Source: Firmicutes bacterium UBA3914 (GTDB taxonomy: Bacteria > Bacillota > Limnochordia > Darwinibacteriales > Darwinibacteriaceae). From it: a DNA stretch of 20,112 nucleotides. Below the pieces are notes generated by a model. It ran no database searches. It saw only the letters and a program-made list of their open reading frames with translations, and was not told the origin of the DNA. Shown piece by piece: positions 1 through 7,381 of this stretch. Made by a program: the position numbers and the translations under genes. Each line of letters begins with the position of its first letter. The first letter of the stretch is position 1. The stretch lies in the NCBI GenBank assembly GCA_002391385.1, contig DGEY01000034.1, forward strand, positions 3,086 through 23,197, in the 5' to 3' direction.

Positions 1-383
1 CCCTGGGCCTCCTCCAGGGCCAGCACTGCCCCGGAGATAATGCGGTCCACAGTGCTCTCGTTTCCGTCAAAGCCGAACTTTTTGGAGACCGCCGGGCCGG
101 AATGGGTGTGGGTGGCGCAGATCAGGAGATTATCCCCGGGAATCCCCAGGGCGCCCTCGGCTCGCCTGCGGATTTCCCGGCAGATCTCTTCCGTAACTTC
201 CAAAAGGTCCAGGTTCAAAACCGCAGCCCGCAGAGGACCCTGCTCAAATACCGCGGCATGGGCAGACAGCTGATCATGCACCCCTTGGGCGCCCTTTACC
301 CGCGCCAGATAACCGGCCATGGGGCTGCCTAGCTGAGGGGTGATCGCGGCGCGGCCGAACCCCGCGCGCAATGTTACGGTCAT
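1..383 (-). CDS. Neutral/alkaline ceramidase-family hydrolase, N-terminal part (runs off the window)
   Basis: The first 127 or so residues are present and the 3' part lies beyond base 1. The protein opens MTVTLRAGFGRAAITPQLGSP, which resembles the 'aGfgr.DITP..g.pmaGY' opening of the neutral/alkaline non-lysosomal ceramidase family (PF04734). Near residues 90-98 it carries CATHTHSGP, matching the family's metal-site motif (THTHSGP). Characterised members hydrolyse the amide bond of ceramide. Most bacterial relatives found in sugar operons have no known substrate, so ceramide is not assumed here. No signal peptide is seen, so the product looks cytoplasmic, unlike secreted ceramidases. The ATG overlaps the stop of the upstream epimerase gene as ATGA, showing translational coupling and membership of the sugar operon. 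The family call is fairly firm; the substrate is unknown. Confidence 0.8.
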   Translation of the reverse strand, partial: MTVTLRAGFGRAAITPQLGSPMAGYLARVKGAQGVHDQLSAHAAVFEQGPLRAAVLNLDLLEVTEEICREIRRRAEGALGIPGDNLLICATHTHSGPAVSKKFGFDGNESTVDRIISGAVLALEEAQ

Positions 384-1660
384 TGGGCCTCACCTTCCAC
401 CTGCCGCTCCATTCTCTCCAGGAGCTGGATAATGAGCATCAGACAGCGGGCAATGTGGAAAGGATCCTTGACCGGCAGGGCCACCACCGCTTCCATGGGC
501 GCGCCTTGGCGATCCCGGATCTGAATCCATTCGCCCACCGCGGGATCCGGATGGGGGAAGGTGCGGAAGGTGTACTCCTTAGTCTTGGCATAGAGCTCCC
601 AAAGCGTAGGGCGCTTGGTCAGCGCGTAGGCCAAGAGGGTTGTATACAGGGCTTCGGAATGGGGCCACCAGAGCTTATGGGACCAGTCCTGCTGCACTTT
701 GCGCACCATGGGATGTCCGGCCAGCGCCCCCACTTCGCCCCGGGGCGCTCCCCCATCCCGATCCACAAAGAGCAAAAGTCCTCCGTACTGCTCGTCCCAC
801 CCCACTTTATAGGTAGCTTCCGCCAGATCAGCGCAGGCCTCCACCAGCGCCTGATCCCCATCCTCCAGGGCCTGGTGCAGCATAAACCACAGGCACTCCA
901 AGGAGTGACCGGGGTTGATATAGCGTTCCAGAAGCGACTCCCCGGGCTGGCCCGGCTGGACCATTTCCTGCAAAAGGCCCCCTTTGTAGAAGAGGTCGAA
1001 GATGAGCTGCACATAGCCCCGGCACTTCTCGTTGGTCTGTAAGTGATCCAGATCACCCAGCGCCCGCTGGGCATCACGCAGCTCTTGACTGGTGGTGAGC
1101 AGGATCATGGCCACGCCGTGGGCGTACATCCCCTGGGGAATAGGATAGGGATCGGTGCGGAATTCCCCCTGCAGCCTGCGCTCAATACTTTGGTAAAGCT
1201 CCCCGGCAAACTGGAGGATCTCCCTGTTTCCCGTCACCCGGGCATAGCAGCTCAGACCCAACACCACAAAGCAGTCCGCGTAAATGCTGGTGGCCAGGCC
1301 GCTGCCTGGTGCGGGTTCCTTGGGTTCACCTGTTCTACTCAGCAAAAAGGCGGCGCTGCCATCCGGCAAAAGCGCATGCTGGAGGAGGAAATCCACACCC
1401 AGCTTGGCATAGTCCAAGAAGCGCTCCTCACCCAGCATGGCCGCGAGTTCCGCGAAGACCCAGACCAGCCGGCCCTGGGACCACACATACTTGTCTGTAC
1501 TTACCAGCTCCGTCCCCGCGTTATTGAAGCAGGTGAAGTACCCGCCGTAGTCCCGGTCCAAAGCACGCTGGATCCAAAAGGGCAGGATGTTATCGCAAAG
1601 CTCCCGCCGATAGAACGCCAGCTCCTCCTTGATCTTCAGCTCCGGCGCCACCGCTACCAC
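380..1660 (-). CDS. N-acylglucosamine 2-epimerase (AGE) family protein
   Basis: This 426-residue protein has the usual AGE-family length and an all-helical (alpha/alpha)6-barrel character. Visible family signatures are KYVWSQGRLVW (57-67), YAHGVAM (179-185), NPGHSLECLW (249-258), KLWWPHSEALY (329-339) and KDPFHIAR (398-405). Histidines H181, H252, H334 and H402 with E255 are candidates for the active site. Family members interconvert C2 epimers such as GlcNAc/ManNAc, or isomerise hexoses and cellobiose. Next to nagA and nagB an amino-sugar role is plausible but unproven. The annotated GTG has its GGAG only 2 bases away; an in-frame GTG ending at 1651 has a spacing of 11 and may be the true start. 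The gene overlaps the upstream isomerase stop by a few bases and the downstream hydrolase start by 4, so all three are coupled. Confidence 0.88.
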   Translation of the reverse strand: MVAVAPELKIKEELAFYRRELCDNILPFWIQRALDRDYGGYFTCFNNAGTELVSTDKYVWSQGRLVWVFAELAAMLGEERFLDYAKLGVDFLLQHALLPDGSAAFLLSRTGEPKEPAPGSGLATSIYADCFVVLGLSCYARVTGNREILQFAGELYQSIERRLQGEFRTDPYPIPQGMYAHGVAMILLTTSQELRDAQRALGDLDHLQTNEKCRGYVQLIFDLFYKGGLLQEMVQPGQPGESLLERYINPGHSLECLWFMLHQALEDGDQALVEACADLAEATYKVGWDEQYGGLLLFVDRDGGAPRGEVGALAGHPMVRKVQQDWSHKLWWPHSEALYTTLLAYALTKRPTLWELYAKTKEYTFRTFPHPDPAVGEWIQIRDRQGAPMEAVVALPVKDPFHIARCLMLIIQLLERMERQVEGEAQ

Positions 1661-2466
1661 TTCTCCTTATTCTCCATCAGCAGCTTAAAGGTCTGCTCCA
1701 GCTCCTCTTGGCTGGAAAGCTCCAGCACCACCGACTGTACATGGGGCAGGTTCACTACCCGGCGCCACACTTCTGCCACCTCGTCCCATTCTTGAGGAGG
1801 AATGTGACTGCCCTTATCCAGGCTTTCGTAGAAATAAAAGTGGACGTGGCGGATGTGATCCCGCAGCAGATCCACATACTCCACAAGCTTAAGCTCCCCG
1901 CCGCGCACCTTGGGATTGGATGCCGCGTGCCCGGTGTCAAAGGTAAGGCCCTTCAGCCCCGCCCGCTGGATCATCTCCAGGTGGGTGTGGGGATCGGTGG
2001 TCCAACCCACCTTGAGGTTTTCCAGGAGGACCATGCCGTTGCGCTCCGCGGCGAACCTCCCCAGTTCCTCCAGGTGGCGGAGGGCAGTATGCCAATCCAG
2101 CTCCTCCACGGGAATGGAATTGGAGCCCACATGGAGGGTGATGATCTGGGGCTCGCTCTGCTGCTGCAGCCAGGGAGCCAGGTACTCGATGTAGAGCTGC
2201 ATGTAGCGCAGGGACGCTTCGGCGATCAGGAGATTGCCGTGGGCCAGCTCCACATCCACCGTGGGCAGGTGGAAGGTGTAGCGCAGATCGGGATACCGAT
2301 CTAAACTGCGGAAAAAGGCGTCACGCCGCGTTTGCGGCGTGCGCAGCCGGAAGCTATTCAGATACCACTCCACTCCACCGTAGCCCTGGGCTTGGGCGTA
2401 GCTTAAGATCTTTTCTGTGTCGGTGCCGAATACTCGGCTGGAAAACATGAGTTTGGGTCTGGTCAT
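1654..2466 (-). CDS. Sugar phosphate isomerase/epimerase (xylose-isomerase-like TIM barrel)
   Basis: The 270-residue protein is the usual length for the AP endonuclease 2/xylose isomerase-like TIM-barrel family (PF01261). Likely metal and catalytic residues sit at the ends of strands: E149 in LLENL, D177 and H180 in FDTGHA, H207/H209 in RHVHFYF and E249 in VLELS. The same E-D-H-E arrangement is seen in tagatose epimerases and related IolE/IolI proteins. The exact reaction cannot be read from sequence; keto-sugar epimerisation or aldose-ketose isomerisation are the usual options. The ATG follows a GGGATAGGG-type ribosome site that overlaps the end of the permease gene, with only 4 bases between stop and start. 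It is therefore in the importer operon and probably acts on the imported sugar or its product. Confidence 0.85.
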   Translation of the reverse strand: MTRPKLMFSSRVFGTDTEKILSYAQAQGYGGVEWYLNSFRLRTPQTRRDAFFRSLDRYPDLRYTFHLPTVDVELAHGNLLIAEASLRYMQLYIEYLAPWLQQQSEPQIITLHVGSNSIPVEELDWHTALRHLEELGRFAAERNGMVLLENLKVGWTTDPHTHLEMIQRAGLKGLTFDTGHAASNPKVRGGELKLVEYVDLLRDHIRHVHFYFYESLDKGSHIPPQEWDEVAEVWRRVVNLPHVQSVVLELSSQEELEQTFKLLMENKEKW

Positions 2467-2470
2467 TTCC

Positions 2471-4192
2471 CTATCCCACCTTGAAACTGGAAGTAATGGA
2501 CTTGCCCAAGAAACGGTTCATGACATACACCACGATGAACACCATGGTGATGAGCAGCGTGGAGAGGGCACTGGCCTCGCCAAACTTGCCGTCCGCCACA
2601 GCTCCCCAGATCAAAATGGGCAGTGTCCTGGTGCGGGCCGAGTAGAGCAAAATCGTTGTACTCAGCTCCTGAAGCAGGGTGGCGAAGGTCAGGATGGTAC
2701 CGGAGATGATCCCCGGCAGAATCAGGGGCAGGCTCACCCTGCGGAAGGTGTACAGCCAGTTGGCTCCGGCGATCATGGACGCCTCTTCCAAAGTGGGATC
2801 CAGCTGGGAGAGGCTGGCCACCGCGGAGCGGAACACATAGGGGGTTCTACGGATCATGTACGAGATCAAAATGATGGTGTAGGTTCCCCCCAGGGCAAAG
2901 ATGGACCCGCTGCCGAAGGCGGAGATGACCGCCACCGAAACCACGGTACCGGGCAGGATAAAGGGTGCCATGATGGCCAGATCCAAAATGAGAGCTCCCC
3001 TGGGCTTACGCCGCTCGGTGATGTACGCCACCAGGCAGCCCAGCACCGCGCAGAGCAGAGATGCCGTGGTGGAAAGATACAGCGAGTTGAGGATAGGTTT
3101 GCCGGCAATCTCCGGAATCCGGGCGTAGTTGGCCCAGGTAAAGCCCTCGGGGCCTGTTCTCCCCCACCTGGTGAAGAAGGACATGACCACCATGGTGATC
3201 TGAGGTGCCAGGGAGATGAGCAGCACCAAGAGGCAGAACACGGTGGCGATAATCCTGATGGCCGGATGGGTGTGCTGGGCAAACTGGGAGCGGGAAGCTC
3301 CGATGGTCTCGTACTCCCGCTTGCTGATCACGAACTTCTGCAGAAGCAGCGCCCCGCCGGTAATGGCCACACTCACCAGGGAAATGGCTGCAGCCCCGTT
3401 CAGATCGTAGAATCCGTTCACCCGGAAGTAGATCAGGGTGGGCAGCACATACTCTTCGCCCCCTAGGATAGCGGGTATGCCGAAGTTGCCCATGGCCCGG
3501 ATGAAGACCAAGATGGCCCCCGCGCCCAAGCTGGGTAGAACCAAGGGCAGAGTGACGGTGCGCAGAATGCGGCTGCGCCGTGCACCCATGATCATGGCCG
3601 CCTCTTCCAGAAGGGGATTAGCCGCCTCAAAGGCCCCGTAGGCCAAGAGAAACACAAAGGGATAGTAGGTTACGGTCATGACGAAGATGACCCCAAACAA
3701 CCCATAGATGGAGGGCAGTTCCAGGCCAAACAGGCCTAAAAAGGCGTTGATCCACTGCCGCACCAGCCCCTGCCTGCCCAAAAGCAGAATCCAGGAAAAG
3801 GCCCCCACAAAGGAAGGCAGGATCACGGGCAGGATACCCAGGGAGAGGATGAGGTTCTTAAAGGGCATCTTCACCCGGGCGACAAAGTAACCCATGGGCA
3901 CACCGATGAGCATGGTGCAGAACACCACCGCGAAGCTCACGATAAAGGAGTTCCGCAGGCTCATGCGGTAGAGGTTGGACGTGGCGAAGCGTTCGAAGTT
4001 GTTCAAAGAGAACGGTCCGAACGTGAAGTGCCTACCCGCGGGCAGGAAAGCCCGGATAAAAGTGGTCACCAAAGGCCAGAACAGAAAGATGACCATGAAG
4101 ATCAGGGGAACACTGAATACCAAATAAGGGGTGAAGTCCTTGCTCAGAAAGCGCCGAAGCCTGCTTTCCGGCTCGTTGGGGCGGACCGCCAT
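2471..4192 (-). CDS. ABC transporter fused permease, ferric/AfuB-ThiP type
   Basis: The 573-residue integral membrane protein contains two tandem MetI-type permease halves with about twelve hydrophobic segments. Each half has the cytoplasmic EAA loop that docks on the ATPase: EEAAMIMGARRSRI (about 196-209, followed by TLPLVLP) and EEASMIAGANWLYTF (about 469-483, followed by SLPLILP). This fused layout is typical of the COG1178 group, which includes AfuB/FbpB-type ferric, thiamine (ThiP), 2-aminoethylphosphonate and sugar-phosphate importers. The group does not define the substrate; that depends on the binding protein encoded at 5372-6352. The ATG overlaps the ATPase stop as TAATG, so the two subunits are translationally coupled. 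Confidence 0.93.
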   Translation of the reverse strand: MAVRPNEPESRLRRFLSKDFTPYLVFSVPLIFMVIFLFWPLVTTFIRAFLPAGRHFTFGPFSLNNFERFATSNLYRMSLRNSFIVSFAVVFCTMLIGVPMGYFVARVKMPFKNLILSLGILPVILPSFVGAFSWILLLGRQGLVRQWINAFLGLFGLELPSIYGLFGVIFVMTVTYYPFVFLLAYGAFEAANPLLEEAAMIMGARRSRILRTVTLPLVLPSLGAGAILVFIRAMGNFGIPAILGGEEYVLPTLIYFRVNGFYDLNGAAAISLVSVAITGGALLLQKFVISKREYETIGASRSQFAQHTHPAIRIIATVFCLLVLLISLAPQITMVVMSFFTRWGRTGPEGFTWANYARIPEIAGKPILNSLYLSTTASLLCAVLGCLVAYITERRKPRGALILDLAIMAPFILPGTVVSVAVISAFGSGSIFALGGTYTIILISYMIRRTPYVFRSAVASLSQLDPTLEEASMIAGANWLYTFRRVSLPLILPGIISGTILTFATLLQELSTTILLYSARTRTLPILIWGAVADGKFGEASALSTLLITMVFIVVYVMNRFLGKSITSSFKVG

Positions 4193-5310
4193 TACTCCTC
4201 CCCTCCTTCAGCAAACAGGAAGCCCACATCCTGCGGGAATTGGACGGCGATTTCATCTCCCTCCAAAACACCGGGAACTAGGCGCCGCATATCCACTTCG
4301 ATGGCCCTCTCTGTACCGCCCTGCTCCAGGGCCACTTCATAGCGCACCACCTGGCCCAGGTGCTGGATAATGCGCACCCTGCCCCGCACCTGTCCTTCGG
4401 TGGGGCTTGGGGCGATCTGCAGGTGTTCGGGCCGGAAACCAACGGTGATCCTGTCGCCTGCTTTGGCTCCCTGGGCATCAGAGGCAACCTTGGGGGTGAA
4501 GCGCAAATCGTAGCCAGCGCTGTCCAGCTGGATTTGGTAGTGGTCCCCATCCATAGACACGATGCGGCCTGGGAAGAAGTTCATTTTGCCGATGAAGTTG
4601 GAGACAAAGGCATTCGCTGGATTATGATAGATTTCGTCCGAAGAGCCGATTTGCTCAATGATACCGTCCCGCATGATGGCCAAGCGGTCGCCAATGGCCA
4701 TGGCCTCCTCCTGGTCGTGGGTGACGAAGATGGTGGTAATATTGGTCACCTTTTGAATGCGGCGGATTTCGGCGCGCATGTGCCTACGCAGCTTGGCGTC
4801 CAAGTTGGCTAAGGGTTCATCCAGCAGCAGGATCTGGGGATCGTACACCAACGCCCTGGCCACCGCCACCCGCTGCTGCTGACCGCCGGAGAGGGCAGTG
4901 GGGCTGGGATTGCGCTTGAGCACGTCGGGCAGACCCACCAGCTCCATGATCTCCTCCACCTTCCGTTTCACGGTGGCTTGGTCCACTTTGCGCACCCGCA
5001 GACCGTAGGCCACATTTTCAAAGACGTTCAGGTGGGGATAGAGGGCGTAGCTCTGGAACACCATCCCGATGTTGCGCCGGAAGGGCGGAATGCTGGTGAC
5101 GTCTTGATCGTTGTAGAAAATGCTGCCGGAACTGAGGGTCTCCAGACCTGCTGTACAGCGCAGCAAGGTGGTCTTGCCGCAGCCACTGGGGCCAAGCAGA
5201 CAGAAGAGTTCTCCCGGTTCAATGGTGAAGGACACTTTTTTCAGTGCGTGTACTGGTGGATCTCCTGGAAAGATCTTTTCTACTTCTTTGTATCTAATGC
5301 GTGAACTCAC
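4192..5310 (-). CDS. ABC transporter ATP-binding protein, FbpC/PotA-type with C-terminal TOBE domain
   Basis: The nucleotide-binding domain is complete: Walker A GPSGCGKT (40-47), Q-loop Q86 in MVFQSYALYPH, signature LSGGQQQRVAVARA (140-153), Walker B LLLDEP (161-166), D-loop ANLDAKL and switch His198 in THDQEEAM. Residues 240-365 form the beta-rich TOBE-like regulatory extension, including GFRPEHLQI (291-299). Total length, 372 residues, is typical of the CUT1/spermidine/ferric family. The start is GTG, supported by AGGAGG at 9-base spacing. It energises the permease encoded immediately downstream. A perfect hairpin separates it from the upstream binding-protein gene and lies just before its ribosome site, probably lowering its expression relative to the binding protein. 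Confidence 0.95.
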   Translation of the reverse strand: MSSRIRYKEVEKIFPGDPPVHALKKVSFTIEPGELFCLLGPSGCGKTTLLRCTAGLETLSSGSIFYNDQDVTSIPPFRRNIGMVFQSYALYPHLNVFENVAYGLRVRKVDQATVKRKVEEIMELVGLPDVLKRNPSPTALSGGQQQRVAVARALVYDPQILLLDEPLANLDAKLRRHMRAEIRRIQKVTNITTIFVTHDQEEAMAIGDRLAIMRDGIIEQIGSSDEIYHNPANAFVSNFIGKMNFFPGRIVSMDGDHYQIQLDSAGYDLRFTPKVASDAQGAKAGDRITVGFRPEHLQIAPSPTEGQVRGRVRIIQHLGQVVRYEVALEQGGTERAIEVDMRRLVPGVLEGDEIAVQFPQDVGFLFAEGGEE

Positions 5311-5326
5311 CTATCTTTACCTCCTA

Positions 5327-5355
5327 AAATCTAGCCCGGAGCAACTCCGGGCTAG
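5327..5355 (-). terminator. Intercistronic hairpin, probable leaky terminator or attenuator between binding-protein and ATPase genes
   Basis: An 11-base perfect inverted repeat (CTAGCCCGGAG / CTCCGGGCTAG) with a 3-base loop lies at 5331-5355. In the minus-strand transcript it is followed directly by ATTTTA and then the AGGAGG of the ATPase gene. The GC-rich stem and short T-run suggest partial termination. The structure would also protect the upstream binding-protein mRNA from 3' exonucleases. Transcript data would be needed to choose between the two. Confidence 0.6.
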
Positions 5356-5371
5356 ACTTGTCGCTCTCCTT

Positions 5372-6352
5372 TTAGAATACTGCGTCGGAGAACCGCATGG
5401 TCAGATCTTCGCGGATCTCGGCAGCTTTGGCGTCATCATAGTCAATGAGCACGACCTCGCTCAAGGGCGGGAGGGGCCCAGGACCAGGGGCATCGGGATG
5501 CACGACCCGGCGCTGTCTGGTTTCCACGATGATGCGGTACGCATCCAAAGAGGTGAGGAAATCCATGAACAGCTTGGCGTTCTCCGGATTGGGGCCGCCC
5601 TTCAAGATGCCGGAGCCGTCGAACCTGGCACCGGTTCCATCCTCTGGGTAAATGGCAATGACCGGAGCCCCATCGTTGATGGCCAGGGCGATGTTGCCTT
5701 CACCGGTTACGCCAATGGCATATTCGCCCCGGGCAACAGCTTCTGGAACCATGGTGGAAGAGGCGGTGAAGATGGCGTTCTTGCCCACTTCCACGCAGAA
5801 ATCGAAGCCATACAGTTCATACATCATGAACAGCTGAGCATAGGCCGATCCAGAAAGGGCCGGGTTGGCCAGGATGATTTCCCCTTTGTACTTGGGATCA
5901 GCCAAGTCCTTCCAGGTCTTGGGATAATCTTCCGGAGCCAGCAGATCGGTATTGACCATGAAAGCCTGCAGCGGCATGGAATAGCCGTAGTAACGGGGAA
6001 CATCGGCACTATCCCTGAGGTTTTCTGGGATCTCATCGTGGTTCGCGGCTTTATAGGGTTCCAGCAGATCGTATACCGCATCTAAAGATTCCTTGGCGAT
6101 ACCCAGGATGATATCACCGCCGGGACGGGGAGCCTCCGCCTGCATCCTGGTGAGCAGCTCACCGGAGCCAGCGCGGATCAGGTCCACAGCAATGCCGGGA
6201 TAAAGCTTCTTAAACTCAGCAACCAGAGCCTGGGCTTCTTCTTCCGAAGCGGCACTCCAAATGGCCAAACTACCGGTTTGGGCCAGCGCGGCACCGCCCA
6301 CAAGCACCAGCGTCAACAGAGTGATAGCCAACACCACAAACGGTTTTCTCAA
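5372..6352 (-). CDS. ABC transporter substrate-binding protein, AfuA/FbpA-like family (COG1840 type), probably not ferric
   Basis: The 326-residue protein has a signal peptide (hydrophobic residues 5-22, cleavage after ALA at about 24) and no lipobox cysteine. The mature part has the type II periplasmic-binding fold seen in COG1840: LAIWSAASEEEAQALVAEF near the N-terminus, SGSAYAQL (167-174) and the C-terminal KGGPNPENAKLFMDFL and LIDYDDAKAAEIR. Ferric-binding members carry an adjacent tyrosine pair after the 'GE' turn. Here that stretch reads GEYAIGVTGEGNIALAINDG (209-228), so the pair is absent and iron is unlikely. The E. coli-type name AfuA covers proteins shown to bind hexose phosphates, an attractive possibility beside nagA and nagB. 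The start is TTG with AGGAGG at 9-base spacing. The ATPase and permease follow in the same operon. Confidence 0.88.
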   Translation of the reverse strand: MRKPFVVLAITLLTLVLVGGAALAQTGSLAIWSAASEEEAQALVAEFKKLYPGIAVDLIRAGSGELLTRMQAEAPRPGGDIILGIAKESLDAVYDLLEPYKAANHDEIPENLRDSADVPRYYGYSMPLQAFMVNTDLLAPEDYPKTWKDLADPKYKGEIILANPALSGSAYAQLFMMYELYGFDFCVEVGKNAIFTASSTMVPEAVARGEYAIGVTGEGNIALAINDGAPVIAIYPEDGTGARFDGSGILKGGPNPENAKLFMDFLTSLDAYRIIVETRQRRVVHPDAPGPGPLPPLSEVVLIDYDDAKAAEIREDLTMRFSDAVF

Positions 6353-6567
6353 CGACTTCTACCTCCTTGACAAGTAATCAGTTTCTCCAAAGACAGGTAA
6401 CTAAGAGCCTAGCTGTAGCCATCCCCCCTCCGCGTTACACCGTGTTACTAATACGTTCAATCTCTTTACAAAAACTCCTGCACTGGTAAAGGAATTTGAC
6501 GTCAGGTAAAGCCTGGCGGGCCGCATCTGGCAGGAACTACCCAGCAGCGCCAGGTCATGCTGCTGCG
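6353..6567 (-). promoter_or_regulatory. Leader/intergenic region between nagB and the binding-protein gene
   Basis: This 215-base stretch has no convincing gene. Three features stand out. Just after the nagB stop, CAGCAGC/GCTGCTG (6542-6565) can form a hairpin. CCTGGCG inside its loop could instead pair with CGCCAGG near 6512-6518, so two alternative structures exist. The palindrome TGACGTCA lies at 6497-6504, flanked by GGTAAAG repeats. A near-perfect 13-base palindrome, TTACACCGTGTTA, lies at 6435-6447 and could be an operator. A weak -35-like TTGTAA is present around 6464-6469 on the minus strand, but no good -10 at the right distance was found. The importer may have its own promoter here or be read through from nagA. 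Confidence 0.4.
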
Positions 6568-7341
6568 CTACTTCTCAAAGTCCCGCAGAAACAGACTCGC
6601 GGACTCCTGGTCGAGATAGAGCGTTACTCCAGGATGGGTCCGGAGGATGGAAGCTGGGCAGGCATGCTCAATGGGCCCCAACAGGGCATCCCGCACAGCC
6701 TGGGCTTTCCGGGCCTCGGGAACTACGGATATTATGGTTTTGCAGGACATGATGGCGGGGATGGTGAGGGTGACAGCCTCCCGGGGAACATCATCCAAGG
6801 TGGGGAACCACCCTTCCCCCAGCTGTTGCTTTCTGCAGGCTTCGTCCAGCTCCACCACTTTCACCAGCTGCTTGTCCTGGAAATCAGCCACAGGCGGATC
6901 GTTGAAGGCAATGTGCCCGTTTTCCCCGATGCCGATAAAGCCCACATCGATGGGATTCTCCTTCAGCAGTGCGGCATAGCGCTGGCATTCCGCCTCAATA
7001 TCCGGCGCATCCCCTTGGATGTAATTGAAGGCCGCCGGGTGGAACTGCTGATCGATCCGCTCCCGCAGCCAGAGGCGGAAACTCGCGGGATGATCTGGGG
7101 AAATACCCTTGTATTCGTCCAAATGGAAACCATGAACCCGCTGCCAATCGATGTCTTGCTTCTTCAAACCTTCAACCAGGGGAAACTGGGATGTGCCGGT
7201 GGCGAAAAGGATATTGACGCTTTCCGGAGCCAGCTTTGCGATCACCTCCGCGGCGTGCTGAGCCGCGGCTAACCCCAGTTCTTCTTTGGTTGGAAAGATC
7301 TTCACCTGAATGCTGCCGATTTTCAACTCTTGTACTGCCAT
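6568..7341 (-). CDS. nagB: Glucosamine-6-phosphate deaminase
   Basis: The enzyme converts glucosamine-6-phosphate to fructose-6-phosphate and ammonia in the cytoplasm. At 257 residues it is the usual length. Motifs seen are the phosphate loop FATGTSQ (46-52), the catalytic-base region FHLDEYKG (72-79, with D75) and GIGENGHIAFNDPP (137-150). In E. coli numbering the ring-opening group is D141, H143 and E148. Here the corresponding residues are N141, H143 and D148. Asn at the first position is, from memory, common in Bacillus-type enzymes, but Asp for Glu148 marks a divergent subgroup, so a related phosphohexosamine substrate is possible. The ATG follows AGGAGG at 7-base spacing. It is the third gene of the nagA-SIS-nagB group. 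Confidence 0.88.
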   Translation of the reverse strand: MAVQELKIGSIQVKIFPTKEELGLAAAQHAAEVIAKLAPESVNILFATGTSQFPLVEGLKKQDIDWQRVHGFHLDEYKGISPDHPASFRLWLRERIDQQFHPAAFNYIQGDAPDIEAECQRYAALLKENPIDVGFIGIGENGHIAFNDPPVADFQDKQLVKVVELDEACRKQQLGEGWFPTLDDVPREAVTLTIPAIMSCKTIISVVPEARKAQAVRDALLGPIEHACPASILRTHPGVTLYLDQESASLFLRDFEK

Positions 7342-7381
7342 GAGAGCACCTCCTGATGTTTTAGATAATCCCTACACGTCC

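Noticed and set aside
2417..3466. Long plus-strand open frame (349 residues) opposite the fused permease
   Set aside because: Its product is low-complexity, rich in Gly, His and Gln, with no family pattern. The minus strand encodes a complete two-domain permease with EAA motifs. It is an antisense shadow.
4192..6352. Ferric iron importer, the default label for this ABC family
   Set aside because: The iron-binding tyrosine pair is absent from the binding protein, and the neighbours are amino-sugar genes with no sign of iron-responsive control. The default name is not used.
6497..6504. TGACGTCA palindrome as a specific regulator site
   Set aside because: It is a short palindrome found once, with no paired regulator known in the window. 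It is recorded in the leader entry but not claimed as an operator.
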